Origin: Sphingomonadales bacterium UBA2683
Lineage (GTDB): Bacteria > Pseudomonadota > Alphaproteobacteria > Sphingomonadales > Sphingomonadaceae
DNA: 64,000 nucleotides
Assembly: GCA_002354635.1 (NCBI GenBank)
Contig: DELZ01000002.1
Span: 248,001-312,000, forward strand
Direction: 5' to 3'
In this document: one piece after another, positions 20,583 through 28,828 of the stretch
Layout of the letters: each line of letters begins with the position of its first letter
Numbering within the stretch: position 1 is the first letter of the stretch
The notes under the pieces: generated by a model
Told to the model about the DNA's origin: nothing
Databases searched by the model: none
Seen by the model: only the letters and a program-made list of their open reading frames with translations
Program-made: the position numbers and the translations under genes

Positions 20583-20733
20583 GTTTGGGCCTTTCAGGGT
20601 TCTGGAGCGCTGCTGTCGGCAAGCGCGAATCTTGCAACGGACATAGGCGCGTGCTTTCGCTTTTTCAATTGCGCCATTGAATGCGGGAGCCGGTCGTGCC
20701 AATCGATTGCACCATCTTCATTGGGAGCGCCCC

Positions 20734-21492
20734 TTGCCAGCCTTTTACCTGCCCCTGTTTGGCGTGCTGCTCGGCCTGATCATCGGCAGCTTTCTGGCGA
20801 CGCTTATCGTCCGGTGGCCCGAAGAGCGGTCGGTTGTCGGCGGGCGTTCGTACTGTGACAGGTGCGGGCATCAGTTGCGCTTGGGGGAACTGGTCCCGGT
20901 CGCGAGTTTTCTCATGCAGCGAGGCAAATGCCGACAATGCGGCGCGAGGATCAACAGGGATCATATAGCTATCGAACTTGCCGCAGGGCTGATCGGCGGC
21001 TTTGCTTTGCTCGCTGTGCCAGGGTTCGGGGGGGTTGCGGGAGCGCTATTCGGATGGCTTCTGCTGACCCTCGCGGCTCTTGACGTAAAACACCATTGGC
21101 TGCCCGACCGGTTGACTCTGATTCTTGCCGTCTCCGGATTGGCCGCCGGTCTTCTGGTAACGCCACCAGAACTGATCGATCGGCTGATTGGAGGAGCGAC
21201 CGGATTTGTGGCGCTCGCCGTCATTGCCGCCGCTTACAAGATCGTGCGGAAACGGGACGGTCTTGGCGCCGGCGATCCGAAGATGTTCGGAGCGATCGGT
21301 TGCTGGCTGGGTTGGCAGGCGCTGCCGCTGGTGATCCTCGGCGCCAGCCTGGTCGGTCTGCTGGTTGCTTTGTCCTGGCGGTTCCGCGGCAAGGCGGTAT
21401 CGGCTGAGAGCATGTTGCCGCTGGGTAGCCTGATGGCCGTGGCGGCCTTTCCCCTCTGGCTATTGCAGACAGGCGGCGGCGCGCTGTACTGA
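20734..21492 (+). CDS. type IV prepilin peptidase (A24)
   Basis: A polytopic aspartic protease of about 252 residues that cleaves and N-methylates prepilins or pseudopilins. The cytoplasmic zinc module CDRCGHQL and CRQCGARI and the two catalytic aspartates (LAALDVKHH and GAGDPKMFG) are all present, so it is probably bifunctional. The TTG at 20734 with GGGAGCG just upstream is preferred. Another TTG at 20677 would add 19 residues. No pilus genes are nearby. It is the last core gene before the integrated element. Confidence 0.85.
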   Translation: MPAFYLPLFGVLLGLIIGSFLATLIVRWPEERSVVGGRSYCDRCGHQLRLGELVPVASFLMQRGKCRQCGARINRDHIAIELAAGLIGGFALLAVPGFGGVAGALFGWLLLTLAALDVKHHWLPDRLTLILAVSGLAAGLLVTPPELIDRLIGGATGFVALAVIAAAYKIVRKRDGLGAGDPKMFGAIGCWLGWQALPLVILGASLVGLLVALSWRFRGKAVSAESMLPLGSLMAVAAFPLWLLQTGGGALY

Positions 21493-21596
21493 TTTGCCGC
21501 CACTGGCAGCATCACCGGAAAAAGCCGTTGCCAGCAGATAAGCTGTTCGCTAACAGAGCGTCGATTTCGCTGATCGTCAATCGACGCAGCCAAAGC

Positions 21597-21642
21597 GCCC
21601 CTGTGGTGGAATTGGTAGACGCGCTCGACTCAAAATTGAGTT
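21597..21642 (+). pseudogene. truncated tRNA-Leu(CAA), 5' half (attL candidate)
   Basis: The acceptor 5' strand GCCCCTG, a D arm of tRNA-Leu type (GGTGGAATTGGTAGACGC) and a complete anticodon arm CTCGA-CTCAAAA-TTGAG with anticodon CAA are present. After TTGAGTTC the sequence (TACCTTCAAAAATTAGCC) has no variable arm, T arm or 3' acceptor strand. The breakpoint just after the anticodon arm fits integration in the anticodon stem-loop. Confidence 0.8.
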
Positions 21643-21746
21643 CTACCTTCAAAAATTAGCCAAAAACCCTTTAATACCAACGGTTTGAGCAAGGACGAGA
21701 CTTCCAAAAAGACTTACACATGTCTTACACATTTTGGAGTTTCGTT

Positions 21747-23033
21747 ATGACAGCTGAAAGCTACGCTCTGATGGATGGCGCGCTTCACGTTTATCGGCGT
21801 GAGAATAGTCGCTTCTGGCAATGTTCAACCTATTTGGGCAGCCGCAATCATCGGCAGACAACCAAAGAAATGAACCTTGCTGCCGCCAAGGATTTCGCGC
21901 GCGACTGGTACATGGAGAAATGCGTCGAGGATCGCCAGCGCCGACGGGGCGGGCTTCCCTTGCTGGCAAACCCTGTCCAGGCACAAATGGTTGAACCCTC
22001 ACCAGCGACCGATGGTCGCCAGCGCCGAACTCCAACTGGTCCCAGTTTCGAGGATGCTGCCAAAGCATTTCTCGATGAGTTCGAGGTTATCACGCAGGGC
22101 GAGCGCAATGAGGGATATGTAGAATCAAAGTCTATCCATGTTCGCGTGCATCTCTTGCCATTCTTTGGCGATACCGCCCTTAAAGACATTAATGCGGGCA
22201 AGGTGCAAGATTATCGTGTCCATCGCCAGACTTCCCGTGTCGATGCGAAAACCGGCAAGCCGAAGAAACCGGCCCGCGCGACCTTGCACGGCGAGATTGT
22301 TACGCTCCGCCAGGTTTTGAAGACCGCAAATCGCAAGGACTGGATTTCCGCAATTCCGGATATGTCTGCTCCATATAAGACATCTGGCAAGCTGGAGCAT
22401 CGCGCTTGGTTCTCGCCGGAGGAATATAAACTGCTTTACGAAGCCACGCGGGAGCGGGCCAAGAATCCACCCAAACCGCGATGGCGCGAAGTCTGCGAGA
22501 CGTTCCACGACTATGTTTTATTCATGGGAAACACCGGGCTTCGCCCCGATGAGTCGGCACGGATTCAGTTGCGCGACGTCAAGATCGTCGATGATGAGTC
22601 GACCGGAGAGCGGATATTGGAAATCGAGGTGCGCGGGAAGCGGGGTGTCGGTTTCTGCAAATCGATGCCAGGTGCGATCTTGCCCTTCGAGCGCGTTCGT
22701 GATCGCAAAGAGCTTAAGCCGACCGACCCGATATTCGGGAAGACGCCGCGCGAACTGATGAATACGGTCCTTGACGAGCTCAATTTGAAATTCGACCGCG
22801 ATGGACATGTCCGCACCTGTTACAGTTTGCGGCATACCTATATCTGCCTTCGATTGCTCGAAGGCGCGGATATTTATCAGGTCGCTAAGAACTGCCGAAC
22901 CAGCGTCGAGATGATTGAAAAGTATTATGGGCGACATTTGAAGAACAACATCGACGCTTCGGCTGTCAATGTTCGCAGGGCGCGGCCAAAGTCAGTCGCT
23001 GCTTCAAAGAAGTCTGTGAAGCCAACAACATAA
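21747..23033 (+). CDS. tyrosine recombinase / site-specific integrase
   Basis: A protein of about 428 residues. An N-terminal Arm/DUF-like region is followed by a core-binding domain (FEDAAKAFLDEFEVI onward) and a catalytic domain with TGLRPDESARI (Arg I), SLRHTYICLRLLEG (Arg II), TSVEMIEKYYGRHL (catalytic Tyr). The usual HxxR histidine is Tyr (YSLR) and the third-box His is Arg, variants I recall as common in this integrase subfamily. The ATG at 21747 follows TTTTGGAGTTTCGTT. An upstream ATG at 21720 adds 9 residues. The position next to the truncated tRNA makes it the element's integrase. Confidence 0.92.
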   Translation: MTAESYALMDGALHVYRRENSRFWQCSTYLGSRNHRQTTKEMNLAAAKDFARDWYMEKCVEDRQRRRGGLPLLANPVQAQMVEPSPATDGRQRRTPTGPSFEDAAKAFLDEFEVITQGERNEGYVESKSIHVRVHLLPFFGDTALKDINAGKVQDYRVHRQTSRVDAKTGKPKKPARATLHGEIVTLRQVLKTANRKDWISAIPDMSAPYKTSGKLEHRAWFSPEEYKLLYEATRERAKNPPKPRWREVCETFHDYVLFMGNTGLRPDESARIQLRDVKIVDDESTGERILEIEVRGKRGVGFCKSMPGAILPFERVRDRKELKPTDPIFGKTPRELMNTVLDELNLKFDRDGHVRTCYSLRHTYICLRLLEGADIYQVAKNCRTSVEMIEKYYGRHLKNNIDASAVNVRRARPKSVAASKKSVKPTT

Positions 23034-23094
23034 TTTGTGTTCTTGATATTTTCCGTTGCGTCTCATGACGGCGGCGTTATATGCCTCTCACAAC

Positions 23095-23179
23095 GCGGGC
23101 GTGGTGGAATTGGTAGACGCGCGGGATTCAAAATCCCGTTCCGAGAGGAGTGCGGGTTCGATTCCCGCCGCCCGCACCA
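23095..23179 (+). tRNA. tRNA-Leu (anticodon CAA)
   Basis: A complete 85-base tRNA with encoded CCA. The acceptor GCGGGCG pairs with CGCCCGC. The anticodon arm is CGGGA-TTCAAAA-TCCCG (CAA). There is a long variable arm typical of Leu (TTCCGAGAGGAGT), a T arm with GGTTCGATTCC, and 3' ACCA. It is not the missing half of the 21597 copy, since the acceptor stems differ. Lies directly downstream of the integrase gene. Confidence 0.95.
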
Positions 23180-23277
23180 TCTCAATTAGCAGGCTCCGAT
23201 AAGCCCACCGCACTGTGGGCAGGGCCTGCATTAGTGGATCGCTTGGGGACGCACGTCCCGCGCTCCGCTCTCGCGAA

Positions 23278-23301
23278 ATGACAATCGAATGGTATTGTCA
23301 T
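23278..23301. repeat. inverted repeat ATGACAAT / ATTGTCAT
   Basis: A perfect 8-base inverted repeat with an 8-base spacer, downstream of tRNA-Leu. It could be an operator or a recombination remnant; no gene next to it clarifies the role. Confidence 0.35.
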
Positions 23302-23312
23302 GTTGGCCTTAA

Positions 23313-23330
23313 AAATCCCGAACGGGATTT
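23313..23330. terminator. hairpin AAATCCCG-AA-CGGGATTT
   Basis: A perfect 8-base stem with a two-base spacer. It could terminate tRNA-Leu transcription on the plus strand (it ends ATTT) or the ABC-3C operon on the minus strand (it then ends in a short T-run). Confidence 0.4.
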
Positions 23331-23602
23331 AGCCGTCGCCACTCATTGCTTGTTTCAACTTGAAAGCAGCCTTTCCGCTACCGTCCCAATATCGGTCGTT
23401 CCGATAGAAACCTGCCTCTTGCTGCAAGTGTAAATTGCATTTCGTAGCAATCTTGGCGTCGAGAGAGGGAGCGCGCAGTGCGGGCCTATGCCGCACACGC
23501 GAATGGCAAGGCACGACAATAAAAAGCGGTCATTCAGACCGACTTGCTACTGCAGTTTTTACATGAGGTCGCGAGTCGCCCTTGCTCGAAATATCAACTG
23601 AA

Positions 23603-25549
23603 CTATTCGCTACGTTCAGGCCAATCGTCTGGTATCAACTTCTTCCCGTTGTCTTTTGTCCAGCGCTCCACTGTAGCTTCAACATATCGCTCATCGTTCG
23701 CCATGTATGCGTGTTCGATTAACAGCACTTGCAGACCGTTGGCTCTGGCCGTTTCGTCAAAGATAAAATCTACAATCTGGCCCATTGCCCGTCTGTCGTC
23801 GTCATCTTTCATGTCGTCTAAGCCACGCTCATCTCGAGCCTTTTCATCCTTGGGATAATAAGGACGGCTGATTTGGTCGATCACTAGCAAACCCGGGATC
23901 GGCGATGAGACTTGCTCAAAGTGTTTATGCAGACCGAACAAAAGCGCCAAGTGTATTGCAAGGTAGTTTTGATCCGAGCCGACTTCTACCATACTAAGGT
24001 GGCGTTGCCTTTCTGCTTCCACAACACTAATATGCCCATCAGCAAAAAATTGAATTCTAGCGCCGGTCAGCGGCTCTGTCGATGGCAGCTTGCTGAGCAT
24101 TTCCGAAGCATAATTGGAAACCATACTCTCTGCATAAGCGATCCTGTCGCGAAGCGCCTGCGGATCAACCAGGTCGCGCAAATTTTCGATTTGGCTAATG
24201 AGGTCGCCAAAATTGATGATCGGCAGTTGAAAATCTTCCACTGTCGTTTCTAAAAATTGTTCAACCCTACCGATTGTCATCGCTCTAGCTTGGGTGAGAT
24301 CATCTGCTTTCTTGAGAGCTTCGTTTTGTTGAATTACACTCCTGATTTGACGTTCAATTTCTTGGATACGCAAGTTTGTGGATTTAAGTTCCGTTTCCGC
24401 TTGATCTAGCTGATCGATTAGCTCCGGCGCTACCTGTTGAACTGATGCTACTTCATTTTCTATCAACATCAACGAACTGGAGATTTGTTTAGCGATCTCG
24501 TTGCCGACATCACTAGGATTTTGGCACACGGGACAATTAGTACCATCGAGGTTGAGGTGATCGGCAAGCCCCAATTTTTGATACTGCCCGGAAACTGTGG
24601 TTTCAAAGCCGGACGAGTCTCGAACTAATGCTCGCAGTGCGTTCCGCTCCTCTCGTTTGGATGCAGCCAATCGTAAAGTCAGTTTTCGTTCGTCCTCCAA
24701 AGCACTGAGTTGATCGCCAGGTTGGACATCGGTTCTTGTAATATCAAAGTTCGATATTTGACTAAGCATCGCTATCAATTCTTGCTCGGTCGCCTCGGGC
24801 TGAGGCTCGATCCCAAAACCAAGGCTTGTCGATTGAGTAAGGAGGGCCAGTGCCCTTGCTGTTATCAACGAGCGGCTTTTTTGTTGGCTCTTCGATTGAC
24901 GTTCCAACCTGCTGTAAGTCGCTTCAAGCTGCCGAAGTTTACGTTGTGTCAAAACTGTTTCTTGGTCGATAGCCTTCAAAAAATAAGGCATCGTAGCCTT
25001 CAAATCTCGAACTTTATCTGGATCGTCGAAGTCATGGAGAACGGTTGAATTACTAATAATTACATCTGACGTTAGATAGAGATAAGGCGTTACGTGCCTG
25101 ATGGTTGCTTTTCCAACTGTCCATTTTTCATCAGCATCGGCATCTTCAACATCTGCGATCTTGAAAGCGCGCTCAATCACCTTTCTAGCAGTAGCGCGAG
25201 GTGCAGGCCCTTGCATATTATCGAAAGTACCGGGCAATTCTAAGCTAGCACCAGTTTGCACAAACATCTTTTCGGTTCCCTGACCTTCGTCTGGAACTAC
25301 TCGTCCAACCAATACGTCAGTTTCTCCGTTAGTCCAGTGAACCGCTACTCCCACTGTTCGCCTTCGAACATAATATGGAAGTTCGCACCTCCGGGAACCA
25401 AGACAATAGTCAATCGCAGCAATGATTGCAGACTTTCCAGTTCCAGAACGACCTGTTAGGATTGCGACGCTATTTGGACGCAAATCTAATGTTCGCCGAC
25501 GTTCACCTAACCCATAGAATGCTACTTGTACTATATTCCACCTGCTCAC
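23603..25549 (-). CDS. DUF3732 SMC/Rad50-like ATPase of an ABC-three-component defence system
   Basis: A 648-residue protein. Walker A GRSGTGKS is at residues 33-40. Long helical, coiled-coil-like segments follow on both sides of a CPVC pair (Cys339/Cys342), a Rad50-style zinc-hook position. The C-terminal part has GLLVIDQISRPYYPKD (Walker B region of DUF3732) and LLIEHAYM. ABC-3C ATPases act with a middle component and an effector in anti-phage or anti-plasmid defence. Last gene of an operon; its ATG overlaps the stop of the middle-component gene by 4 bases. Lower GC than the chromosome, consistent with transfer. Confidence 0.85.
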   Translation of the reverse strand: MSRWNIVQVAFYGLGERRRTLDLRPNSVAILTGRSGTGKSAIIAAIDYCLGSRRCELPYYVRRRTVGVAVHWTNGETDVLVGRVVPDEGQGTEKMFVQTGASLELPGTFDNMQGPAPRATARKVIERAFKIADVEDADADEKWTVGKATIRHVTPYLYLTSDVIISNSTVLHDFDDPDKVRDLKATMPYFLKAIDQETVLTQRKLRQLEATYSRLERQSKSQQKSRSLITARALALLTQSTSLGFGIEPQPEATEQELIAMLSQISNFDITRTDVQPGDQLSALEDERKLTLRLAASKREERNALRALVRDSSGFETTVSGQYQKLGLADHLNLDGTNCPVCQNPSDVGNEIAKQISSSLMLIENEVASVQQVAPELIDQLDQAETELKSTNLRIQEIERQIRSVIQQNEALKKADDLTQARAMTIGRVEQFLETTVEDFQLPIINFGDLISQIENLRDLVDPQALRDRIAYAESMVSNYASEMLSKLPSTEPLTGARIQFFADGHISVVEAERQRHLSMVEVGSDQNYLAIHLALLFGLHKHFEQVSSPIPGLLVIDQISRPYYPKDEKARDERGLDDMKDDDDRRAMGQIVDFIFDETARANGLQVLLIEHAYMANDERYVEATVERWTKDNGKKLIPDDWPERSE

Positions 25550-26034
25550 GGATTTATCTCCAATGCAGAAAATATTAGTGCCGGACCGCCAACTTTAGAC
25601 ATCCACACCCCCAGTCGCTCGGCGCGGGTAACAGCACTCTTAGGTCCTTGGGAAAGTTTTCCTTTTGTGTTTTCGGGTGGCTTTTTTGCTAAACCAATAG
25701 TCAACGTTCCATCTTTGTTAAGGCTGAGTAACTGGCTATGAAGTGCAGCCCTAAGGCCATCGCGGGTTACATCTTTGGAAAGTGCTACATCTCGCCTAAG
25801 CCCCACTCTGGCGTCAGGGAATCGGTTTAACCAAGCCAAAAATCCCGTCGCGGCATTTGTTGAAGCAAAGCTTGTTTCAAGCCTTTCTGACATAGCCATA
25901 GGAACCAAGAGGTATGCTAGGCTAATATTTGGAGCGTGGGGCGTACCTTCTGAATAATGTTTTACAAAACGGTACAACAAGAAGGAAACAAATGCTGGGT
26001 TCGTCTCAGCATACAGATCATAACTTACAATCAC
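25546..26034 (-). CDS. ABC-3C middle component-like protein
   Basis: A 162-residue protein (MIVSYDLYAETNPAFVSFLLYRFVKHY at the start) lying between the DUF3732 ATPase and a nuclease-like gene, with 4-base overlaps to both. Size and position fit the small middle components of ABC-3C systems, which bridge ATPase and effector. The stretch ISLAYLLVPMAMSERLE (about 38-54) resembles the conserved core I recall for those proteins. The identification is mainly from context. Confidence 0.65.
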   Translation of the reverse strand: MIVSYDLYAETNPAFVSFLLYRFVKHYSEGTPHAPNISLAYLLVPMAMSERLETSFASTNAATGFLAWLNRFPDARVGLRRDVALSKDVTRDGLRAALHSQLLSLNKDGTLTIGLAKKPPENTKGKLSQGPKSAVTRAERLGVWMSKVGGPALIFSALEINP

Positions 26035-27248
26035 TGTTTGAAGCCCAACCTAGATTGATATTGGGGATGCCATCCGACCCGGCCTTCGACCGACAGAACC
26101 TGATAGCTGCCGCGCACATAAAAAGGCGACGTGATGGTGCTCTCGATGCTTCCAACCATTGTGGGCGCATCCTCTAATGTCCACTTCAAGACCTTAAGGC
26201 CTTCAGATCTTAGCGATTCTTCATCGTTAGAATCCGCGTTTTCACATGCGGTATCGTGTGGATATTGCCATTCCAACACAAGCCTCTCGTCATAATTGAC
26301 GATTTTGCTATGCTTTGATGGCGCTTCTTTTGACCATTCAGAACGTTGGTTGCGGGCCTGCCATTCGCAGATACGTGCCAGTTTGGACATGGCGGGATTT
26401 GCATTCACTAAATCACATTGCTTTGCCAACATCTCGTTAGTGTGGAACACCGTTGGAGGCTGCTTACTGCTGAAGCTGTCCATCAATGATTCAGTATGGA
26501 GCGCCGAGCTAGTCTCCGATAGATATTCAAGAAGCTCATGCCGAGCTATAAATCTTTCTCTTTTTTGTTCAAACGAAAGCAGAATTTGACGGTCCCACCA
26601 CTCGTAAGTTTTTCTAGAAAGAGTCACCCGCTGTGAGGCCGGATATGTGTTAAGCTTAGTTGCCAGTATATCTTCTAGTTCTCCTATATTTGGAGCATTA
26701 GATCGTATAGTTACTTTTCCAATCAGCGCTTCTTTGTCAGCGTCAGAAAGAGATAGGAATGCTTTAGCTCCGGGAGATTTTTTCGCATGGGGCTTTGCAA
26801 TACCGGCCGATTTAGCCGCAAGAACTTCCTCGATGATCCGTTCAGCTTCCTCGATAAGTTCAGCAAGCAGCTTGGCGCGATTTGATCCCTCAACTTGAAG
26901 GCATTCCAGTGAAGAAGACTCAGACAAAGGTGCGACAGTTACCAAGGCGAAGCAGGTACACGATATATCAATGGAAGGTAGTAATTCAGCCCAAATTCTA
27001 AGCGTCGTCCATAGGTTGACAGACTTGATGTCAATGGGCTTGGGTTGCGTAGCGAATGAATGTTTGAGTTGCTCTAACAGATCAACACCGTTTGCTTTTA
27101 ACTGAACGTCATCAAGAGCTTCAATCGCAACCGCCGCTTCGTCGTGATTGCTGGCAAGTAACTCTAACAATGCGTAGCGTTCTTGAAAACGAAACCCCAT
27201 CGCTGAGGCAGTTGCGTCATGCACAGAACTCGATGGTTTAGCGTTCAT
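26031..27248 (-). CDS. ABC-3C effector-like protein with N-terminal nuclease-like domain
   Basis: A 405-residue protein and the first gene of the three-gene operon. The N-terminus (HDATASAMGFRFQERYALLE, about 9-28, then DDVQLKANGVDLLEQLKHS, about 47-65) has the helix and D...E-x-K/Q-x-K arrangement of restriction-endonuclease-like effectors (DUF4297/dsDNA nuclease type). The C-terminal half would contact the other components. I expect DNA or RNA cleavage on infection, but nuclease activity is not proven by sequence. The ATG at 27248 lacks a strong ribosome site in view. Confidence 0.6.
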   Translation of the reverse strand: MNAKPSSSVHDATASAMGFRFQERYALLELLASNHDEAAVAIEALDDVQLKANGVDLLEQLKHSFATQPKPIDIKSVNLWTTLRIWAELLPSIDISCTCFALVTVAPLSESSSLECLQVEGSNRAKLLAELIEEAERIIEEVLAAKSAGIAKPHAKKSPGAKAFLSLSDADKEALIGKVTIRSNAPNIGELEDILATKLNTYPASQRVTLSRKTYEWWDRQILLSFEQKRERFIARHELLEYLSETSSALHTESLMDSFSSKQPPTVFHTNEMLAKQCDLVNANPAMSKLARICEWQARNQRSEWSKEAPSKHSKIVNYDERLVLEWQYPHDTACENADSNDEESLRSEGLKVLKWTLEDAPTMVGSIESTITSPFYVRGSYQVLSVEGRVGWHPQYQSRLGFKQ

Positions 27249-27613
27249 TCAAATAGTCACCAAAATATTTTGTCCAAGGTGCCCGTTTAGGTTTATTTAT
27301 TCAAGCGCTTAATAACCAAGGCGTGGACCAGAAAGCTGACGTTCGATGGGGTGGGGCGTCAAGCCTCGAATGGATCGATCGTAGAACAGACGCTTTCAGA
27401 CCATTGCATGACTGGGTTCCGCCTGCACAAGTACATTGCGCCAGCTGTTTTTGATGGCGTTCGTCACGTCTACAACGAATAGATTCCTACGGAATCGAGT
27501 GCACCGATAGCGAGAGCTCGCAATTACGCATCTGAGCCCACATTGCGAGTATCGCACCCAAGAAATGCAGACAGCAGAGATGATTTTTGCTAACGCATCA
27601 TTCGAGGAAAGCG
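27249..27613. other. 365-base intergenic region between divergent defence genes
   Basis: It must hold the promoters of the ABC-3C operon (leftward) and of the DUF2971 gene (rightward). No gene is seen and no clear promoter stands out. The sequence has the mixed composition of a junction between two inserted modules. Confidence 0.5.
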
Positions 27614-28549
27614 ATGCCAGACAAACTTTACAAATACCGCTCGTTTGGGGTGAACGCGCTTCGGGCTATTACCGAGGCGGAGGCCTTTTACGCCAAGCCA
27701 TCGACATTCAACGATCCCTTAGACTGTGATCCAACAATTGACATGGATATTGACCGGGTCCACCTCGAACGGCTGCTGTATAAGATGTTGTTGAAGCGTA
27801 AGTCCGACGAGGAAGCGCGCAATGACATAGGCTATCTCCGCTATATGTCGTCTGAATATGGTGACTACAAAACCGAGCCGGATGTCGAGAACTATCTGAT
27901 GCGAATGCTGGCGAACGACATCAAGCGCGAGCTTGATTCAGAATTGGGTAACGAGGGCGTTTTTTCCCTTTCCAGCACATGGAAGAAAGGGCTGATGTGG
28001 TCCCATTATGCGGATGAGCATCGGGGCATATGCATCGAGTACGACACGCGAGATCAGGAGCACCACAGACTCGAACGAATCGACTACAAGGGGCCGCGAG
28101 CGATCAAGACCAGTGACCTTTACCGGTGGAAGGTACGGGATAATATGGGGGCGAAAGAGCGCGTATTTAGGACTTATTTCTACACTAAGTCCGGAGAATG
28201 GCGCTACGAGCGGGAATGGCGTGATGTAAAGGAGCGGAGCGGCGTCATTGAAGTGCCATTCCGCATTACCGCAATTCTTTTCGGCCTCCGCTGCAATTCT
28301 ACGGTGATAAAGAGCGTCGTAAAGCTGCTGAGCGATTATCCAGCGATCAAAATCTGGCAAGTGTTGCCAAAGGAGGATGGCTTCGGATTACGTCGGTATC
28401 AGGTTGATCGCGATGAGATTGAGGCGTTAGCCATTCGCGAGCCGGGTTTCCTCATGTTCAAGGATATCGTGTCCGACGATGACGACTTAGAAGAGCTAGA
28501 GGACCTCGGGCCCGCCGAAGAAATCCCTAAACAACCCAACGAGGGTTAG
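27614..28549 (+). CDS. DUF2971 domain-containing protein
   Basis: A protein of about 311 residues that starts MPDKLYKYRSFGVNALRAI, with AFYAKPSTFNDPLDCD (about 25-40) and WSHYADEHRGICIEYD (about 133-148), the signature stretches of DUF2971. Function is unknown; the family is common in defence islands and may have an enzymatic ADP-ribosyl/nucleotide-linked fold. The C-terminus is acidic (DDDDLEELEDLGPAEE). The ATG at 27614 follows GAGGAAAGCG, which decides it over 27587. It stands alone between the ABC-3C and Shango modules. Confidence 0.8.
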   Translation: MPDKLYKYRSFGVNALRAITEAEAFYAKPSTFNDPLDCDPTIDMDIDRVHLERLLYKMLLKRKSDEEARNDIGYLRYMSSEYGDYKTEPDVENYLMRMLANDIKRELDSELGNEGVFSLSSTWKKGLMWSHYADEHRGICIEYDTRDQEHHRLERIDYKGPRAIKTSDLYRWKVRDNMGAKERVFRTYFYTKSGEWRYEREWRDVKERSGVIEVPFRITAILFGLRCNSTVIKSVVKLLSDYPAIKIWQVLPKEDGFGLRRYQVDRDEIEALAIREPGFLMFKDIVSDDDDLEELEDLGPAEEIPKQPNEG

Positions 28550-28828
28550 GTGACCGAGAACTTTAGTAGGAGTGTGCTGCCCCTATGTTTTGGCATGGCA
28601 TGAAAATAGCCACCCCAACTGGCCTGATTTTCTCTTTGAAGCGGAACAACGGCGCAGGCGCAAATAGGCGATCCCGCAGTAAAACCTGCACAGGGTGCCA
28701 CCTCACTGTTTCCAAAAATATCTAAATCATTTTGCGGCAGACCATGTTTTCGACACTCGAATAACTATTATTACGTAACTATATGATAGTAGTTGCGGAA
28801 TTGGGGTGCTTAGCGCAGTGAGTAGGGC

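Larger units (their letters stand above)
23180..23602. other. 423-base stretch without a convincing gene
   Basis: It lies between tRNA-Leu and the 3' end of the ABC-3C operon. Short open frames here lack coding character. It contains two perfect inverted repeats (23278-23301 and 23313-23330). Confidence 0.5.

Noticed and set aside
21597..21680. functional tRNA-Leu at the left edge
   Set aside because: No T arm, variable arm or 3' acceptor strand after the anticodon arm; it is a truncated copy.
28575..28671. possible Fic/DUF4172-type fragment (HENSHPNWPDFLFEAEQRRR)
   Set aside because: Very short, no start and only a loose resemblance; could be chance.
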